A stretch of 64,000 nt of DNA, from contig NC_088796.1 in NCBI RefSeq assembly GCF_011386835.1, positions 69,763,468 through 69,827,467 of the forward strand, given 5' to 3'. This DNA comes from Chrysemys picta bellii (taxonomy: Eukaryota; Chordata; Testudines; Emydidae). Positions 43,711 to 55,361 of the stretch are shown piece by piece. The notes below the pieces were generated by a model. It made no database searches, had not been told where the DNA came from, and was given only the letters and a program-made list of their open reading frames with translations. The translations under genes were made by a program, and so were the position numbers. Every line of letters starts with the position of its first letter. Position 1 is the first letter of the stretch.

Positions 43711-44298
43711 TTAGTTTGTGTAATGACCTATCCACTCCCAGTCTTTATTCAAGCCTAATTTGATGGTATCCAGTTTGCAGATTAATTCCAGTTCTGCAGT
43801 TTCTCGTTGGAGTCTGTTTTTGAAGTTTTTTTGTTGAAGAATTTCGATTTTTAGGACTGTAATTGAGTGTCCAGGGAGCAGGGGCAGCTCTATGTTTTTT
43901 GCCGCCCCAAGCACGGCAGTCAGGCGGCCTTCGGTCCACTGGTCAGGCTGTATTTGGCGGCGTTTCTGCGGGTGCTCTGCCAGTCCTGCGCCTTTGTACC
44001 CGCCGCCGAATTGCCGCTGAAGCCGCGGGACCGGCGGACCTCCCGAAGGCTGCCTGACTGCCGCCCTCACAGCGACCGGCACGCCACCCCTCGCGGCTTG
44101 CCGCCCAGGCTCGCGCTTGCTGCACTGGTGCCTGGAGCCGCCCCTGCCAGGGAGGCTGAAGTGTTCTCCGACTAGTTTTTGAATGTTATAATTCTTGACG
44201 TCTGATTTGTGTCCATTTAGTCTTTTGCTTAGATACTGTCCGGTTTGGCCAATGTACATGGCAGAGGGGCATTGCTGGCACATGATGGCATATATCAC
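43711..44298 (-). pseudogene. PLE GIY-YIG domain interrupted by a MITE
   Basis: A 195-residue frame starts within the GIY-YIG domain (MYIGQTGQYLSKRLNGHKSD). From about residue 50 it runs through roughly 90 residues of Arg/Gly/Pro-rich sequence supplied by the hAT MITE (43879-44146), then returns to PLE sequence (LQRETAELELICKLDTI). The MITE plus its duplication is 276 bases, a multiple of three, so the frame survived. It is not a real host gene. Confidence 0.75.
43879..44146. mobile_element. hAT-type MITE in PLE, perfect 8-bp duplication
   Basis: The ends CAGGGGCAGCTC and GAGCCGCCCCTG differ at one position as inverse repeats. CCAGGGAG lies on both sides (43871-43878 and 44147-44154). The 268-bp body is GC-rich and non-coding. 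Confidence 0.9.
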
Positions 44299-44510
44299 AT
44301 TGGTAGATGTGCAGGTGAATGAGCCCCTGATGGTGTGGCTGATGTGATTAGGCCCTATGATGGTGTGCCTTGAATAGATATGTGGATAGAGTTGGCAATG
44401 GGCTTTGTTGTAAGGATAGGTTCCTGGGTTAGTGTTTTTGTTGTGTGGTGTGTGGTTGCTGGTGAGTAGTTGCTTCAGGTTTGGGAGCTGTCTGTAAATG
44501 AGGACGGGCT

Positions 44511-45895
44511 GGGCACCTGCAGATGCGGCACACTCAGTTCCCGCACTAGGCTTATGTCATTCTACAACAACTCTTGTTGGGCATTTCGAAGTGTCATAAG
44601 CAGAGCTCCAAAAGCAATACAATACCTCACTAGAGATGGTGCTAGGTTAGAGGCTAGACACCCTCCTGCTTAGATCATAGTCGGCACGGCCAGCCCTTTC
44701 CTACCAGCATGAGGCAGAGGAGTGATGTTGAAACACAAGGAGAAACAGATGGCAGTTGTGTTATCCTGTGGCATCCTGTAAATGGGAATGGTGGCAAATT
44801 GAGGCAGAGTAAACATTTACTCAATTCCTATATCAACATTGTCTAAAATACAGATCTAAACTCTTTATAAAACCATGAAGGACCGACAAGTATGATTTTT
44901 TTTTTAAATCTGTCCAGAAGTAAGAGTAAGGGCAGCTACCATACAGTCATGCAAAACCCAGCATTGTTAATCATTAGCAGAGATCAAAAGGTTAGAAGGG
45001 GGAGAGGGAAGAGCAGAGCTCAACCCAGAAATAGCACCTGCTTCCAAGAAAAACCTAATGATCACATCTTAGAAACCAGTGACCAGCTGTTCAAATCCAT
45101 TAAGGCACTTACTATATGTAGGCATAGGAGGCCTGTCATTTTGTGTTAGTGAGAAAAGAGGAGAACAAGAGTCCCAATGCACAGGAAAAACACATACAAT
45201 TGCAGAAGTTTCAGTCATGCCATTATAGTTCATGATCTATCAGCACTTCTATTTTAACTCCTGTTTCCGAGTCATCATCAGCCAACCCAAAATTTGCTCT
45301 GGGTTAAATCTTATCATCCAGTCCTGGCCAAGAGCAAGTAATCTTTTCTTTTCAAACATTCAAAAACGATTATGATGAGCATTTTAAAGGTTCAATAGTG
45401 CAAGTCCCACAAGAGTTAGGAAGTACTACCAACTTCACATGTGTGTTTTGAGGATTAACAAAATTAAAGTGGTCTCTGCAATTTGAAGATGTAAAGCTCT
45501 ATAGAATTGCTAAGGCTCATTATTTTGTGGTGATCCAATTAAAAATAAACAAAAGAGTTCATTTTAACAGCCAAGGTACTCTGTTTAGTCAATACATTCC
45601 CCCGTTTGAACTGGGTAATAGTGGAAATAGCAGAAAGGCGGGCAAAGGTAAACTAAAAAGCTCGCAAACAAAAACAACAAGAACGTTGGACTCGATGGTT
45701 TTCTCTTGTTCCTAAAAGGACATAGATTATCCATCTCTGATATAACTCTACTGAAATCTCTGGAATTTCACCAAGAAAGAGTTTGCCATTGTGCTGTTAG
45801 TTTGGTCAGATAAACTGTTGCATTTGCAGGCATCTCATGGGAATTTTGGAAGTACTGGCACTTGAAAAGAAGTCAGCGACTTCTGTAACATAACT
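44511..45895. other. Host sequence, no supported gene
   Basis: Short frames only, with no domain. Confidence 0.35.
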
Positions 45896-45984
45896 CTGAA
45901 ACTACTTAGAAGTACCATTTTCAGTCTGATGCACTGGGAATCAATTTTTAAATCAAAATGGGATGTTTTTCTAAAAGATGTATT

Positions 45985-46085
45985 CTAGGAATTATTTTGG
46001 GAAAGTTCTATGGACTGTGTTAGACAGGAGGTCAGACTAGGTGATCATAATGGTCCCCTCTGCCCTTGAAAGCTATCAATAAAAC
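45985..46085 (+). repeat. CR1 3'-end fragment (old)
   Basis: GACAGGAGGTCAGACTAGGT, GATCATAATGGTCCCCTCTG and CCCTTGAAAG follow the CR1 3' consensus on the plus strand. Confidence 0.7.
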
Positions 46086-46139
46086 ACAACTCCTTTAACA
46101 TTATCAGAAATGAGTGGTAATTCCTCTCAGTGTTCTACT

Positions 46140-46420
46140 GAAAATGTGACCCTTACAGAGGGACAGGATGGCTCAAGGGATTGCCGGTGAGCCATTTTTC
46201 TCAAGGTTTAAATCTGGCCCAGGTTGGTAGTTGTTAACACCGGCTCACTGTTTGGCTGCCAACATGAAAGAAGTTGATGATCTCAGTCCAGTTCCCAGTG
46301 GCATATGTCCAGATCACAGTCAGCACTGCCTGTCAATCTCAAGAAACAGACCAATAACTGAATTGGCATGCGAAATGAATTGTCCAGGGAAGTCTGCCTC
46401 TGCATATTCTGACCTTTGAG
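46140..46420 (+). repeat. tRNA-derived SINE-like repeat
   Basis: GGATGGCTCAAGGGATTG fits an RNA polymerase III A box, and GGTTTAAATCTGG 40 bases later fits a weak B box. The body (CAGGTTGGTAGTTGTTAACA, GATCTCAGTCCAGTTCCCAG) matches the partial copies at 14150, 22430 and 8690-8788. Confidence 0.5.
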
Positions 46421-46429
46421 ATGTGGATG

Positions 46430-46740
46430 CCCACAATGAGCTCTATAGAAGATCAACGCCATTGAGTTATGAGAGCACCTTCTGGTATCCTCGTATTCAC
46501 ACCCAAAGCTGTAAAAGGTGCGTATCCCCAATACATGGTATAAAGAACCAAGGATTGTTGGTGCTGAGAAGCCTTTGGGTTTGAACATTCAGATACACAA
46601 AAGGATGTTTGTATGGCTCTAATGGAGGGCGCTGCTCCTCTGGGTGTTTCCAAGTTCAGCATAAATGCACAGGCATCCCACAAGAGAGGATATACAGAGG
46701 CAGTGTACCTCAAAGAACAACAATGATTGGTAAGTAACCC
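46430..46740. repeat. Retroelement-like non-coding segment with GGTAAGTAACC
   Basis: Its right end, AACAACAATGATTGGTAAGT then AACC, resembles the DIRS-associated ends at 50860-51180 (ACAAGGTAAGTAAC). It could be a terminal fragment of a related element. It is non-coding. Confidence 0.3.
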
Positions 46741-48485
46741 TTCCTTCTCTATCAGTGATCCTTTCAAAACTGAAGTGAGAAACATTGAGGGGAAGCTTAA
46801 ATGTCACTGTCCAGGCTGTATCAAAAGAAAAGAAAAAGAATTGCAACTTGTATTGTATGATGATGCAAGAAAGGCTCTTAGCTTGGCAAATATTCTGTAT
46901 AAAATACGGTTTCGAGAGCATTTTCACTGGTAAACATTTGACAGGAAAGCCTTAGATTTGGCATTCTCTATATTTGAAGGTCTAAATTTGTATATGTAAT
47001 CTAAATAATTACAACTTCTAACAGAAAAGCATGATTTCCGCCCTACATTGCCCTCCTTTCAGTTTCCTTTGTTATTTTTCTTCTCACATTGCTTTTGTTG
47101 CCTAAAATAGTTAACTGTTCCCCATGTCCTTGCTCCCAAGTCCCTAGTCAATTTATGTCTTTGAAACTCTCCACTCTGAGACCCCGCTCCTCATCTGCCA
47201 TGGTTCTTGCCTGCTGCTTTTTCTATACCTCCTTTCCTTTCTGCTAACAAATTATTGCTAGCTCCCAAAAGATACTGAAAGATACAAAAGATATCTGCAA
47301 AATAATAAAGATACTTAAAGATACAAAAGATACCCGCAAAATAATAATATCCTTGAGTCAACTGATCCTCTGCTGTCAGGATGCTGCTGCTCACTCAGGA
47401 AATAGTCATATGTAGATTCAGATTGATACTGTGTGCCTGACCTGTCTTCCATTGAAATCAATGAAATTTTGCCTTTGACTTCACTGGGAGCAGGATGGGG
47501 CTCTATCTGACGTACTGCAGCCAGTTCCCACTGGCGACACACCATAGAATGCTCTGCAATTCAGCTGCAGGAGGCTCCAAAGTAGCAGACCCAAGAGGTG
47601 GCATTTTAGGAGCATATTTTACAAATCGGAAGCAACGCTATTAAAGTTCAGGTGCATGGAAGAATGACAAAAGGGAGGCAGAGCATGTAATTTATTTATC
47701 TCTAGCAAAGATGCTCGCTGACAAGCTTGAGGACTCGGAAATACAGCTAAAGTTGCACCTCATCTTTAACCTATCTGAGTAGCGTTGAACCAATAAAAAG
47801 GAAACACAGGCCACCATAACAACAGGACAGAGCCACACTTAGTGACCCTGACTACAAGTGGTCGGAACATTTTTGACAACATTTTATTAAGTATGGTGTT
47901 TCATCACTGCAGAAATGTTTGACAGAGACTTAGTAGTTTTGTGAGAGAGAGAATCTGCCATACTCCATAGCCTGCTAATCACAGCACTGGCCTGGGATGT
48001 GGAAGACAGATTCAAGACCCTACTGTCCCTGAGCTGGGAGGCAACCAGCAGAATAGGGACTTAAACCTGGGTCACCTATTTTCCATCCTACTGCTTAACC
48101 ACCAGGCTACATACACACCACATTACTTCCAACTTCAAAAATTTCAGGTTTTGATCCAAAATCAGACATTTCAACACTATTCCCTCTCGGTGAACACATT
48201 TGAAAGGTTTTACATTCATTCCAATGTGAAACAAAACCAAATTTCAAAACCGCAAAAATTGCCATGAAATGGAATTGTTGCCCTCCAGTCAGTTCTAACA
48301 CTGGCACTTCAATCACACAGGCCTCAGAATTGAGACTGCTCACAAACAGATGTAAGAAAAGAGGCCAGCCGTGGTTATTGAGTCTGCTTTGCTCCTTCAC
48401 AGGTAAAATGGCCTTTCCAAAAGTGCAGCACTGGCCTTTGGTTTGTCCTACAGTTCATCCCAGTGGTGAGATACACATAGTGTAT
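46741..48485. other. Host sequence, no supported gene
   Basis: A plus-strand frame at 46727-46933 has two Cys pairs (CHCPGC) and a basic stretch but no family match. An internally repeated AAAGATAC motif lies at 47270-47340. Nothing else is recognised. Confidence 0.3.
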
Positions 48486-48489
48486 AAAC

Positions 48490-48765
48490 TGAGGGCTTGT
48501 CTACACATACAGCACTGCACTGGTGCAACTGCACCGCTGTAGCACTTTAGTGAGGACGCTACCATGCCAATGGGAGAGCTTCTCCTGTTGGCGTAGTTAA
48601 TCCACCCCCCTGAGAGGTAGTAGCTGTGTCAATGGCATTGACATAGCACTGTCTACACCGGGGGCGCGGGGGTAGGTCAGTATAACTATGTCGCTCCGGG
48701 CTGTGGATCTTCTCTGAGCAATGTAGTTATACTGACATAAGTTGGTAGTGTAAACTAAACTTTAG
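48490..48765. mobile_element. MITE with GTCTACAC-type end
   Basis: The left end GGGCTTGTCTACACATACAG and right end GGTAGTGTAAACTAAAC are weak inverse repeats. The interior (CACTGTCTACACCGGGGGCG and TTATACTGACATAAGTTGGT) resembles the family at 16008. Confidence 0.5.
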
Positions 48766-49330
48766 ATGAATCTGATAAGAATCTTAGCAATACTGCGCCA
48801 AAGTCATCCTTGGCCTAATGTTTCTGAGAGCTTCAAAACAGTCACTGCTGAATAAAATGTTGAGTTATACTTAGGATGAATTTAAATTATTGTATTAGTG
48901 TCTGACCTTGATGATAAGTGGAAGTAGTCTCTATATCATCTACTGGCCATCTTCATATGTGGTTTTTAACACCATCGTTTCTGAGCTCCTCCCCTGTAAA
49001 AGGTAACAATGAAAGTAACAAAAATCATCTCTCTCTCTCTTCTTGTAAAACTGGGATGGGCAGTCGATTTTTTTTAACCAGCTGTGTTTAAACATGTAAG
49101 AGTTGACTATGTGTGTCTTTCCAGGAAGAGCTATTGTTGAAAAGCCAAAAGAATCAATGGGTTTTGCATTTAGTTCTGAAAGCTGTGAAGTCCAGGGTCA
49201 TTCTCATCTCCGCTTCTTGTTGTCCCCCAGTGACTTTATATAGACATTTATTAGAGGTGGGGACAGGACAGGGTTTGTGGGACACCCTAGGTGAAGACTC
49301 TGGGTGTAGGGGAACAACTGCTCATGAGAA
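48766..49330. other. Host sequence with a short (CT)n tract
   Basis: CT repeats lie near 49029-49041. No gene seen. Confidence 0.4.
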
Positions 49331-49339
49331 CATCTGAAA

Positions 49340-49800
49340 GGAAGGACCTGAACCATTCAGGGTGCGTCTATTCACTCCTGGGCCTTCTTGGATGAAGTGT
49401 TTGGTGATCAACAGTGTTGAATGCCATAGCGAGGTCCAGCAGGGTGAAGGTAGCTGTAGTTCCCTTTCCCATGGACAGAAAGAGTTCATACACCAGATCA
49501 ACAAGTGCAATTTCTATGCTGTGCTCTGGCCTGAACCTGGTGGAGAGGGATTCAAGATACAGGTAGTTGACAGATGGCACTGGAGATTGTTTTTGGTTTT
49601 CTCTTAGCTTTTTGATTAGCTTGCTTAGAAAAGAGAGATTTTATACCAAACAGTAGTCGGCAAGTTCAGCAGCATCAAATGATAGTTTCTTTAGTATGGG
49701 TCAGATTACTGTGTGCTTTAGAATGGGAGGCAGGCTTCCCTCATGAAAGGAGGTGATGACAGTCTGTTAGTAAGGGTCCAAGGTGTTCTCTACTCAATCT
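49340..49800 (-). pseudogene. L2/CR1-clade LINE RT fragment
   Basis: The minus strand of 49368-49580 encodes LVDLVYELFLSMGKG followed by LLDLAMAFNTVDH. This is the RT block with the Asp-Leu-X-X-Ala-Phe-X-Thr-Val-Asp-His pattern of L2/CR1-clade LINEs. The frame is 70 residues long. Sequence on both sides is decayed. Confidence 0.75.
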
Positions 49801-50860
49801 TCCTAGCCAGAAAGTGTCACAGATGGTCAGTCACAGATGGTGGTTCCGTTTGCTGCCAGTGCTTCTGTGACCACACTCATATGATCATGCTGATTTTTCG
49901 CAAAGAGGGGGTTACATCTTTGGCCTTGAATTTCTCTTGTTCTTCTTGTGCCCTCTGAGGCCCTCCCAGATGTGAGAGGTCTTCTCTATGAAGTAAAATG
50001 ATAATTCCCTGCAGCAAGAAATGCTAGGTCCTGGGGCTGAGAAATGTCCAGATGTGAGACAGCTCAGAAATGTTCTGCCAGGTGTGACTTTGCTGCCACT
50101 ATTGGCAGAGGAGAGTTACGTTCTTTTAGCTTCTTCCAAAGCTATGGCTTAGATCTGTAAGAATCCCTTGTGTTGGAGTCTGTTTGAATAAGACTGTGAT
50201 ATATAGATATAGATATTGATGCTCAAGTCTTTTTCCCTCCCTTTTTGTCTGTGATGGGCCATCCAAGAACCAAGCTGTGTAGATGGGGAAGGGCACTGTT
50301 GTAGAGTTCACCAGTACTGTTCTGGGCTTCACCGGTTCTTTCATTCCTACATTTCTTGGCTGGGTGTGGTTTGCTATAAGTAGCTTTTGTAATTTGTTGG
50401 GGTCCATAATTTCCAAGGGCAGATCATGCTGATAGCTTCTTCCTGCCTGGGAAGAGGGAGAGCTCTGATTTCTGCTTGGATTCAGCTATGCTATGCTGCT
50501 CAGCTTGTTTGCACTGAAATATTTACAGCAGGTAACAATTACAGGATAAAAGCCCATCATACAATGGCATATTATTACAGATTGTGATCCCACTTACAGG
50601 GAATCAATTTCTTTAACTCCATAAAATCACAACAAGTGCTCCTATAACTGCCATCCTGTGTAAAATTACAGAGCATCATTTTCCTTTCTTTAGTTCCGAT
50701 TGGTTCCCAGAAAGCGCTGTTATTGACGATCTCTGCAGGAGAGCTCAGTATATAATTTAACAATTTCACATTTGCGGAGAAGAAAAGGATTGAATCCCCT
50801 TTGCACTGAAAAATGTAAATGATTTGTGATATATGCTTACTCAGACTAGAGTAAAGAAAG
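49801..50860. other. Host or decayed repeat sequence, no gene seen
   Basis: Short frames only. It may contain further LINE remnants that I cannot trace. Confidence 0.3.
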
Positions 50861-51319
50861 TTACTTACCTTATAGTAACTGGAGGTTCTTCAAGATGAGT
50901 GGTCCCTATTTGTATTCCACTGTGGGTATGCATGTGTACCATGCACCTGGAGCCAGAGAATTTTGAAAACAGTGTCCGTTGGTCCACATGTGTGCCTTGA
51001 CTTCATGCCGCCGACCAAGGAGATAAAGGGTAGGGTGGTCTGACAGTCTCTCCAGTCACTTCTCCCCTGCAGCTCAGATAAGATCTGAAGCAGAGGGGAA
51101 GGAGGGAAGGTAGTGGAATACAGATAGGGACCATATGTCTCGAAGAACTTCCAGTTACGACAAGGTAAGTAACTTTTTCCTCTTCTTCGAGTGCTGGTCC
51201 CTAGGTGTATTCCACTGTGGGTGATTGACAAGCAGTACTCAAACAGGTGGAGGGTGCGAGGTTATAGACTGCAGAGATGAAAAAAGGACTGTTATTCCCA
51301 AAGATGCATCAGCAGAGGA

Positions 51320-51470
51320 GTCCTATACTAAGGTATAGTGTCTCGCAAACATGTGGACTGAGCGCCACATAGCTGCCTTACAAATATTAAGTAGAGGCAC
51401 GTTTTGAAGTGACGCTATAGATGTTACTTGCACTCTTGTAGAATGAGCAATTACTCCACAAGGATGGAGA
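51320..51470 (-). pseudogene. DIRS tyrosine recombinase, C-terminal catalytic part
   Basis: On the minus strand the frame reads AHSTRVQVTSIASLQNV, then ICKAAMWRSVHMFARHYT. The H-x-x-R box (HSTR) and the downstream Tyr that would be the nucleophile (RHYT) are both present and spaced about 34 residues apart, as in DIRS recombinases. Stops flank the stretch. The enzyme would have integrated a circular DNA copy without target duplication. Confidence 0.78.
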
Positions 51471-51950
51471 AGATTAGACTGGAAATAGCAGAGCAAAATA
51501 CAGCCTGAGCTCCAATTTGAGATTTTTTTGTGGGGATATGCCCTGTCCCCAACTCTTTCTGCTGTGGCGACAAATAGACGATGGGATTTCCTAATTGTTG
51601 TTGTTCTCTGCAGGTAAAAGGTTAAGACTCACCAAACGTCAAGGGAGTGGAGCCTCTGAGGATGTGTGAGGTTTGGGGAACAACCCAGGTAAGGGGACAG
51701 ACTGGTTCAGGTGAAACTCTGAGACAAAAACTTTGGGGGTGAATTAGGGTGTAACATAATGAAGCCTTGTCCTTACGGAATATAGTGTAAAGAGGATCCT
51801 CATCAGCACTCAAGCCCACCAACCCTCCTGGCTGAGGTGATGGTTACCGGGAATGTGCCCTTCATAGATAAAAGAGACATAAGAAGCTAATGGTTCAAAA
51901 TGAAGCTTAGTGAGTACTGAGCGAACAATGATTGCTCTATGGATGATGCC

Positions 51951-52601
51951 TAAGGCTCTGGATTCCGTGATTTTCTGTGACTTCCGTGACTTCTGCAAGG
52001 GCCTGTGCAGCTGGCCCGGGAGCCATCTGAGCAGCTCAGGCAGCCCTTGGGCCACTCACACCAACTGCTGCTGGGGCAGTCTTGCCTCCCCCCCCCCCCC
52101 CACCAGCAGCAGGAGTTTGGATGTGGAGGGGGCAGGACTGGGGATTGGGTTGCGGGGTGGTGCTTACCTGAGGGGGCACCCCAGAAGGGTGACAGGAACT
52201 CCTCTCCCTCAGCTCCTAGCTCCACATGCTGCCTCCACCCGCAGGAACCACCCCTGCAGCTCCCATTGGCCGCGGTTCCCAGTCAATGGGAGTTGCAGAA
52301 CCAGGACTTGGGGCAGAGCGGAGGCAGCATGTGCAGCTAGGAGCTGGAGGTCGCCACTTTCCAGAAGTCACACAGGGAATCTGCCCCAGCCGTGCCACCT
52401 CCCCCGAGCATCCGTGGTGCCCCCCTTGGGCCGCACCAACTGTGCCCCACGCAGGCTGCGCCCCAGGAGCTGCCCCTCAAGTTTTGGTCGGGGGTATATA
52501 GTAAAAGTCATGGACAGGACATGGGCCATGAATTTTTGTTCACTGCCCATGACCTCTCTATGACTTTTACTGAAAATACCCATGACTAAAACGTAGCCTT
52601 A
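51951..52601. mobile_element. hAT-like MITE inside the DIRS element
   Basis: The termini are TAAGGCT and AGCCTTA. Flanks ATGATGCC (51943-51950) and ATTATGCC (52602-52609) agree at 7 of 8 bases. The ends are AT-rich with GTGACTTCCGTGACTTCTGC and TGACCTCTCTATGACTTTTA motifs, and the middle is GC-rich. Long frames through the middle are compositional. Confidence 0.65.
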
Positions 52602-52649
52602 ATTATGCCCATCCAAAATCCAGGCCCTGAGATGACGCAGCCATGGGTT

Positions 52650-53210
52650 CAGATGTCTGATTTTGCTGTTTCCCTTGAGTCAGGAGATCGGGAAACATAG
52701 GAATAATGATCAGTGCCTGAGATGACATGCATAGGAGGTTTGGGAACCAAAACAGTCTGGGCCAATTGTGGGGCAATGAGAATGATTCGTGACCGGTCCT
52801 GCCAAATCTGGCGTAAAACTCGAGGCGTGAGTGGTGGTGAAGGGAAGGCACAGTTCAGATGATCTGACCATGGAAGAAGTAGAGTGTTGCCTTTTGAGTG
52901 GCAACCCAGGGCTCCTGTGGAACTTTCTGTTTGTTTGGGAGGCAAACAGGTCGCTGGTAGGGGGTCCCCCAAAGAGCAAAAATATTGTTTACCACAGAAT
53001 CATGTAGCTCCCACTTGTGATCAACCATAAAGTGTCTACTGCGAAAGTCCACTAGCACATTCTGGTTTCCTGGGAGGTAGCTTGCCGACAGGGTAGGCTG
53101 ACTACTGCTGCACCAGTTCCACAAACTGACCACTCCTGTACACAGGGGCGTGGATCTCACTCCTCCCTGTATGTTGATGTAAAAGACAGTTGTGATGGTG
53201 TCTGACATTA
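52650..53210 (-). pseudogene. DIRS RNase H and following region
   Basis: Minus-strand frames encode SASYLPGNQNVLVDFRSRHF, with the Asp in the place of the last RNase H catalytic residue, then WELHDSVVNNIFALWGTP. A SDLFASQTNRK segment follows, then a HCPTIGPDCFGSQTSYACH stretch in a shifted frame. These match the RNase H end and linker of DIRS pol. Several shifts are present. Confidence 0.75.
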
Positions 53211-53489
53211 TGAGGGCATGGTGACCTTGAATGAACAGGAGAAAGGTTTTGCAAGCCCTTCAAACTATACACAGTTTGAGAACATTGATGTGTATCCTGG
53301 ACTCTCGAGATATCCAGGGGCCTTGCGCTGTATGGTTGTCCATATGAGCTCCCTTAGCCCCAGCATCAGTAATGATTGTCCTATCTGGTGCAGCGGTGAG
53401 GAAGGAAATGCTGATGCATACTTGATGGGGATTCTTTCACCATGACAGGGACGATATCATTTTGGTGGGAACAGGCATTATGGTGCTGA

Positions 53490-54210
53490 TGGACTGTCAG
53501 TTTGCAAGTAGAATTTGAAGCCATGCTTGTATGCAACGAAGGTGGAGTCTTGCAAAAAGTGTGACATAAGTGCATGAGGACATAAAGCTTAGGAGAGAGA
53601 TACAGGTCTTGACAGGCCTGGGGTTGGTTATGATCTGGTCTATGATAACATTCATAGCCTGAAACCTGTCTCTCAACAAATAAGCCCTTGCCATGATGGA
53701 ATTTAAGGATACTTGGATGAAGTCCAAAGTCTGTGTACAGGTGAGAGTGAATTTTTCAGCATTTACTCTGATCCCCAGAGAGGGGAGGAGTTGTAGCATT
53801 ATTGAAGTTGTCGCCAGGGCCTCTTGGTGTGACCTAGCAACGAGGAGCCAATCATTGAGGGTACGGGAAGATGGTGAAACCATGGCATCAGATGTAGACT
53901 GCCAGAAAAAAGTTTGGTAAAGACCCTAGGGACAGCAGTAATGCCAAAAGGCAATATTCTGTACTGAAAGGGCTCGGAGCAGAGTATGAATCTGAGAAGA
54001 AGTCAGTAAGTGGGGTGGATGTCCAAGTGAAAGTAGGCATCCTTCATGTCAAGAATTGTAAGCCACGTGTCCTTTCCCAAGGATAGAATTGTAGAACCTA
54101 ACATGACCATGTGTAACTTGAGTTTGCAAATAAAGCCAGTGAGATGGGTGAGGCTGAGAGTGGGTCTCCAACCGCCTTTCTTTTTGGGGACTAGGAAATA
54201 TGTCAAGTAA
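53490..54210 (-). pseudogene. DIRS reverse transcriptase
   Basis: The first part (54206-54003) reads YFLVPKKKGGWRPTLSLTHL, then LTILDMKDAYFHLDIHPTY, which carries the first catalytic Asp. After a gap, 53883-53497 reads LNDWLLVARSHQEALATT, where Asn-Asp replaces the usual Asp-Asp of the YLDDWL catalytic box, then LGIRVNAEKFTLTCTQTLDF. The altered catalytic box and frame changes mean it is inactive. Confidence 0.82.
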
Positions 54211-54392
54211 AACCCCCTCCCTCAGTATTGAAGAGGAAACCGCTTTTTCGCTCCTCGCTGTAAGAGAGATTCCACTTCTTGTTTGAGAATGTTTTCATGA
54301 GAGTGGCACCCGAGAAGGGGTGAGGAAAGGGGTTTTGGAGGGGGTAGGGACGCAAACTCTATAGTATAGCTGGAATGGATGATTCTGAACAC

Positions 54393-54641
54393 TCATTTGT
54401 CCATTGTTATTGCATTCCAGGTGTTGAAATAGAGTGCTAGATGACCCCCAAAGAGTGAGGGAGAGTTGGGAGGTATTGGATGCAGCTCTCCAGCAGTAGC
54501 CATTGCCCTGGAAGATGTATCAACCTCATCTAATGCTGATTGGAGAGCAGTCCTGATGACCATTATGCCTTCTTCTATGAGAGCTGGGATATGAGCTCTG
54601 TCCTGCTGTGTGAGACTGTCAGTAAAGTCTGTGAATTTCAA
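54393..54641 (-). pseudogene. DIRS gag-like C-terminal fragment
   Basis: An 82-residue frame reads HIPALIEEGIMVIRTALQSA, then LDEVDTSSRAMATAGE. It lies just upstream of RT in the element's orientation, where DIRS gag ends. No function can be read from the motifs. Confidence 0.55.
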
Positions 54642-54894
54642 AAGTTCAGGAAGTTGTACTTAGTGAGTGACTGTTGACTATTAGTGCTTGGTAATTGGCT
54701 ATCCTGAACTGAAGACTAGAAGAAGAAAAGGCCTTCCTTCCCAAAAAGTTGAGACACTTGCCCTCCTTATCAGTCAGGGTGGATCAGGGGCGTTGCTGCC
54801 TAGATCTCTCTGCAGCAGCTTGGACCACTAAAGAATTAGGAGCAGGATAAGAGAACAGAAATTCTGCCCCTTTGGCTGGGACATAGTACCCTTT

Positions 54895-55045
54895 CTCTGA
54901 AGCTGAGAATGGGAGACAGGGAATGGATCATGTGATGATTACCAGTTCTGTTCATTCCCTCTGGGGCACCTGGCATTGGCCACTGTCAGAAGACAGGATA
55001 CTGAGCTAGATGGACCTTTGGTCTGACCCGGTATGGCCGTTCTTA
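54895..55045 (+). repeat. CR1 3'-end fragment
   Basis: GGGGCACCTGGCATTGGCCA, GACAGGATACTGAGCTAGAT and GGACCTTTGGTCTGACCCGG, ending GCCGTTCTTATG, is the conserved 3' end of a CR1 subfamily. Confidence 0.85.
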
Positions 55046-55361
55046 TGCCCTCTTTGGAGTAGGGGCACAGATAGCTGGGATATGCCAGACCACTCTAGCT
55101 GGCTCCAGGGTGGCTACAGTAAGCATTCTACTGGAGCCAGAGGACTGAAGGATGTCCAGGAGCTTGTGTTGAAGATCCTGAATTTCCTCAAGAGGAATCT
55201 GCAGCTTCTTTTAAATTCTGCACAGGAGTTCCTATGTCATATCCTCTTGAATCAGGAGGAACTTGCCACTGTGGGCTCTGTTCTTCTAGTTAGATTACAG
55301 CAACTCGCTGACCTAGGGCTAAAGGTGAACACAACATATTGAAATTTCAAATTGTACAATA

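Larger units (their letters stand above)
43368..44510 (-). mobile_element. PLE fragment, second copy
   Basis: It begins with TTTCAGAGTGGTAGCTGTTT, the inverse of the 5' terminus of the PLE at 7720-7754, and continues into the 3' tail (43405-43500). This is the fused inverted arrangement seen in Penelope pseudo-LTRs. A (TAGA)n tract lies at 43517-43532. Coding homology to the RT C-terminus and GIY-YIG domain follows, up to about 44510, where it is truncated. It is older than the intact copy. Confidence 0.85.
50866..54650 (-). mobile_element. DIRS-type tyrosine-recombinase retrotransposon, degraded
   Basis: On the minus strand, in order: a gag-like C-terminus (54641-54393), RT (about 54206-53700), RNase H (about 53200-52650) and a tyrosine recombinase C-terminus (about 51450-51320). 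The non-coding end at 50866-51240 holds the inverted pair TTACCTTATAGTAACTGGAG / CTTCCAGTTACGACAAGGTA. This gene order and the recombinase, in place of a DDE integrase, define DIRS elements. A MITE (51951-52601) is inserted. Multiple stops and frameshifts show it is inactive. Confidence 0.82.

Noticed and set aside
43863..44175. GC-rich frames near 44 kb
   Set aside because: These come from the inserted hAT MITE and its junctions, not from a gene.
46727..46933. 68-residue plus-strand frame with CHCPGC
   Set aside because: The Cys pattern alone is not enough. No splice support and no family is recognised.
51910..52563. 217-residue plus-strand frame
   Set aside because: It lies in the GC-rich middle of a MITE. 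Equally long frames exist on both strands there, which shows that GC content removes stops.
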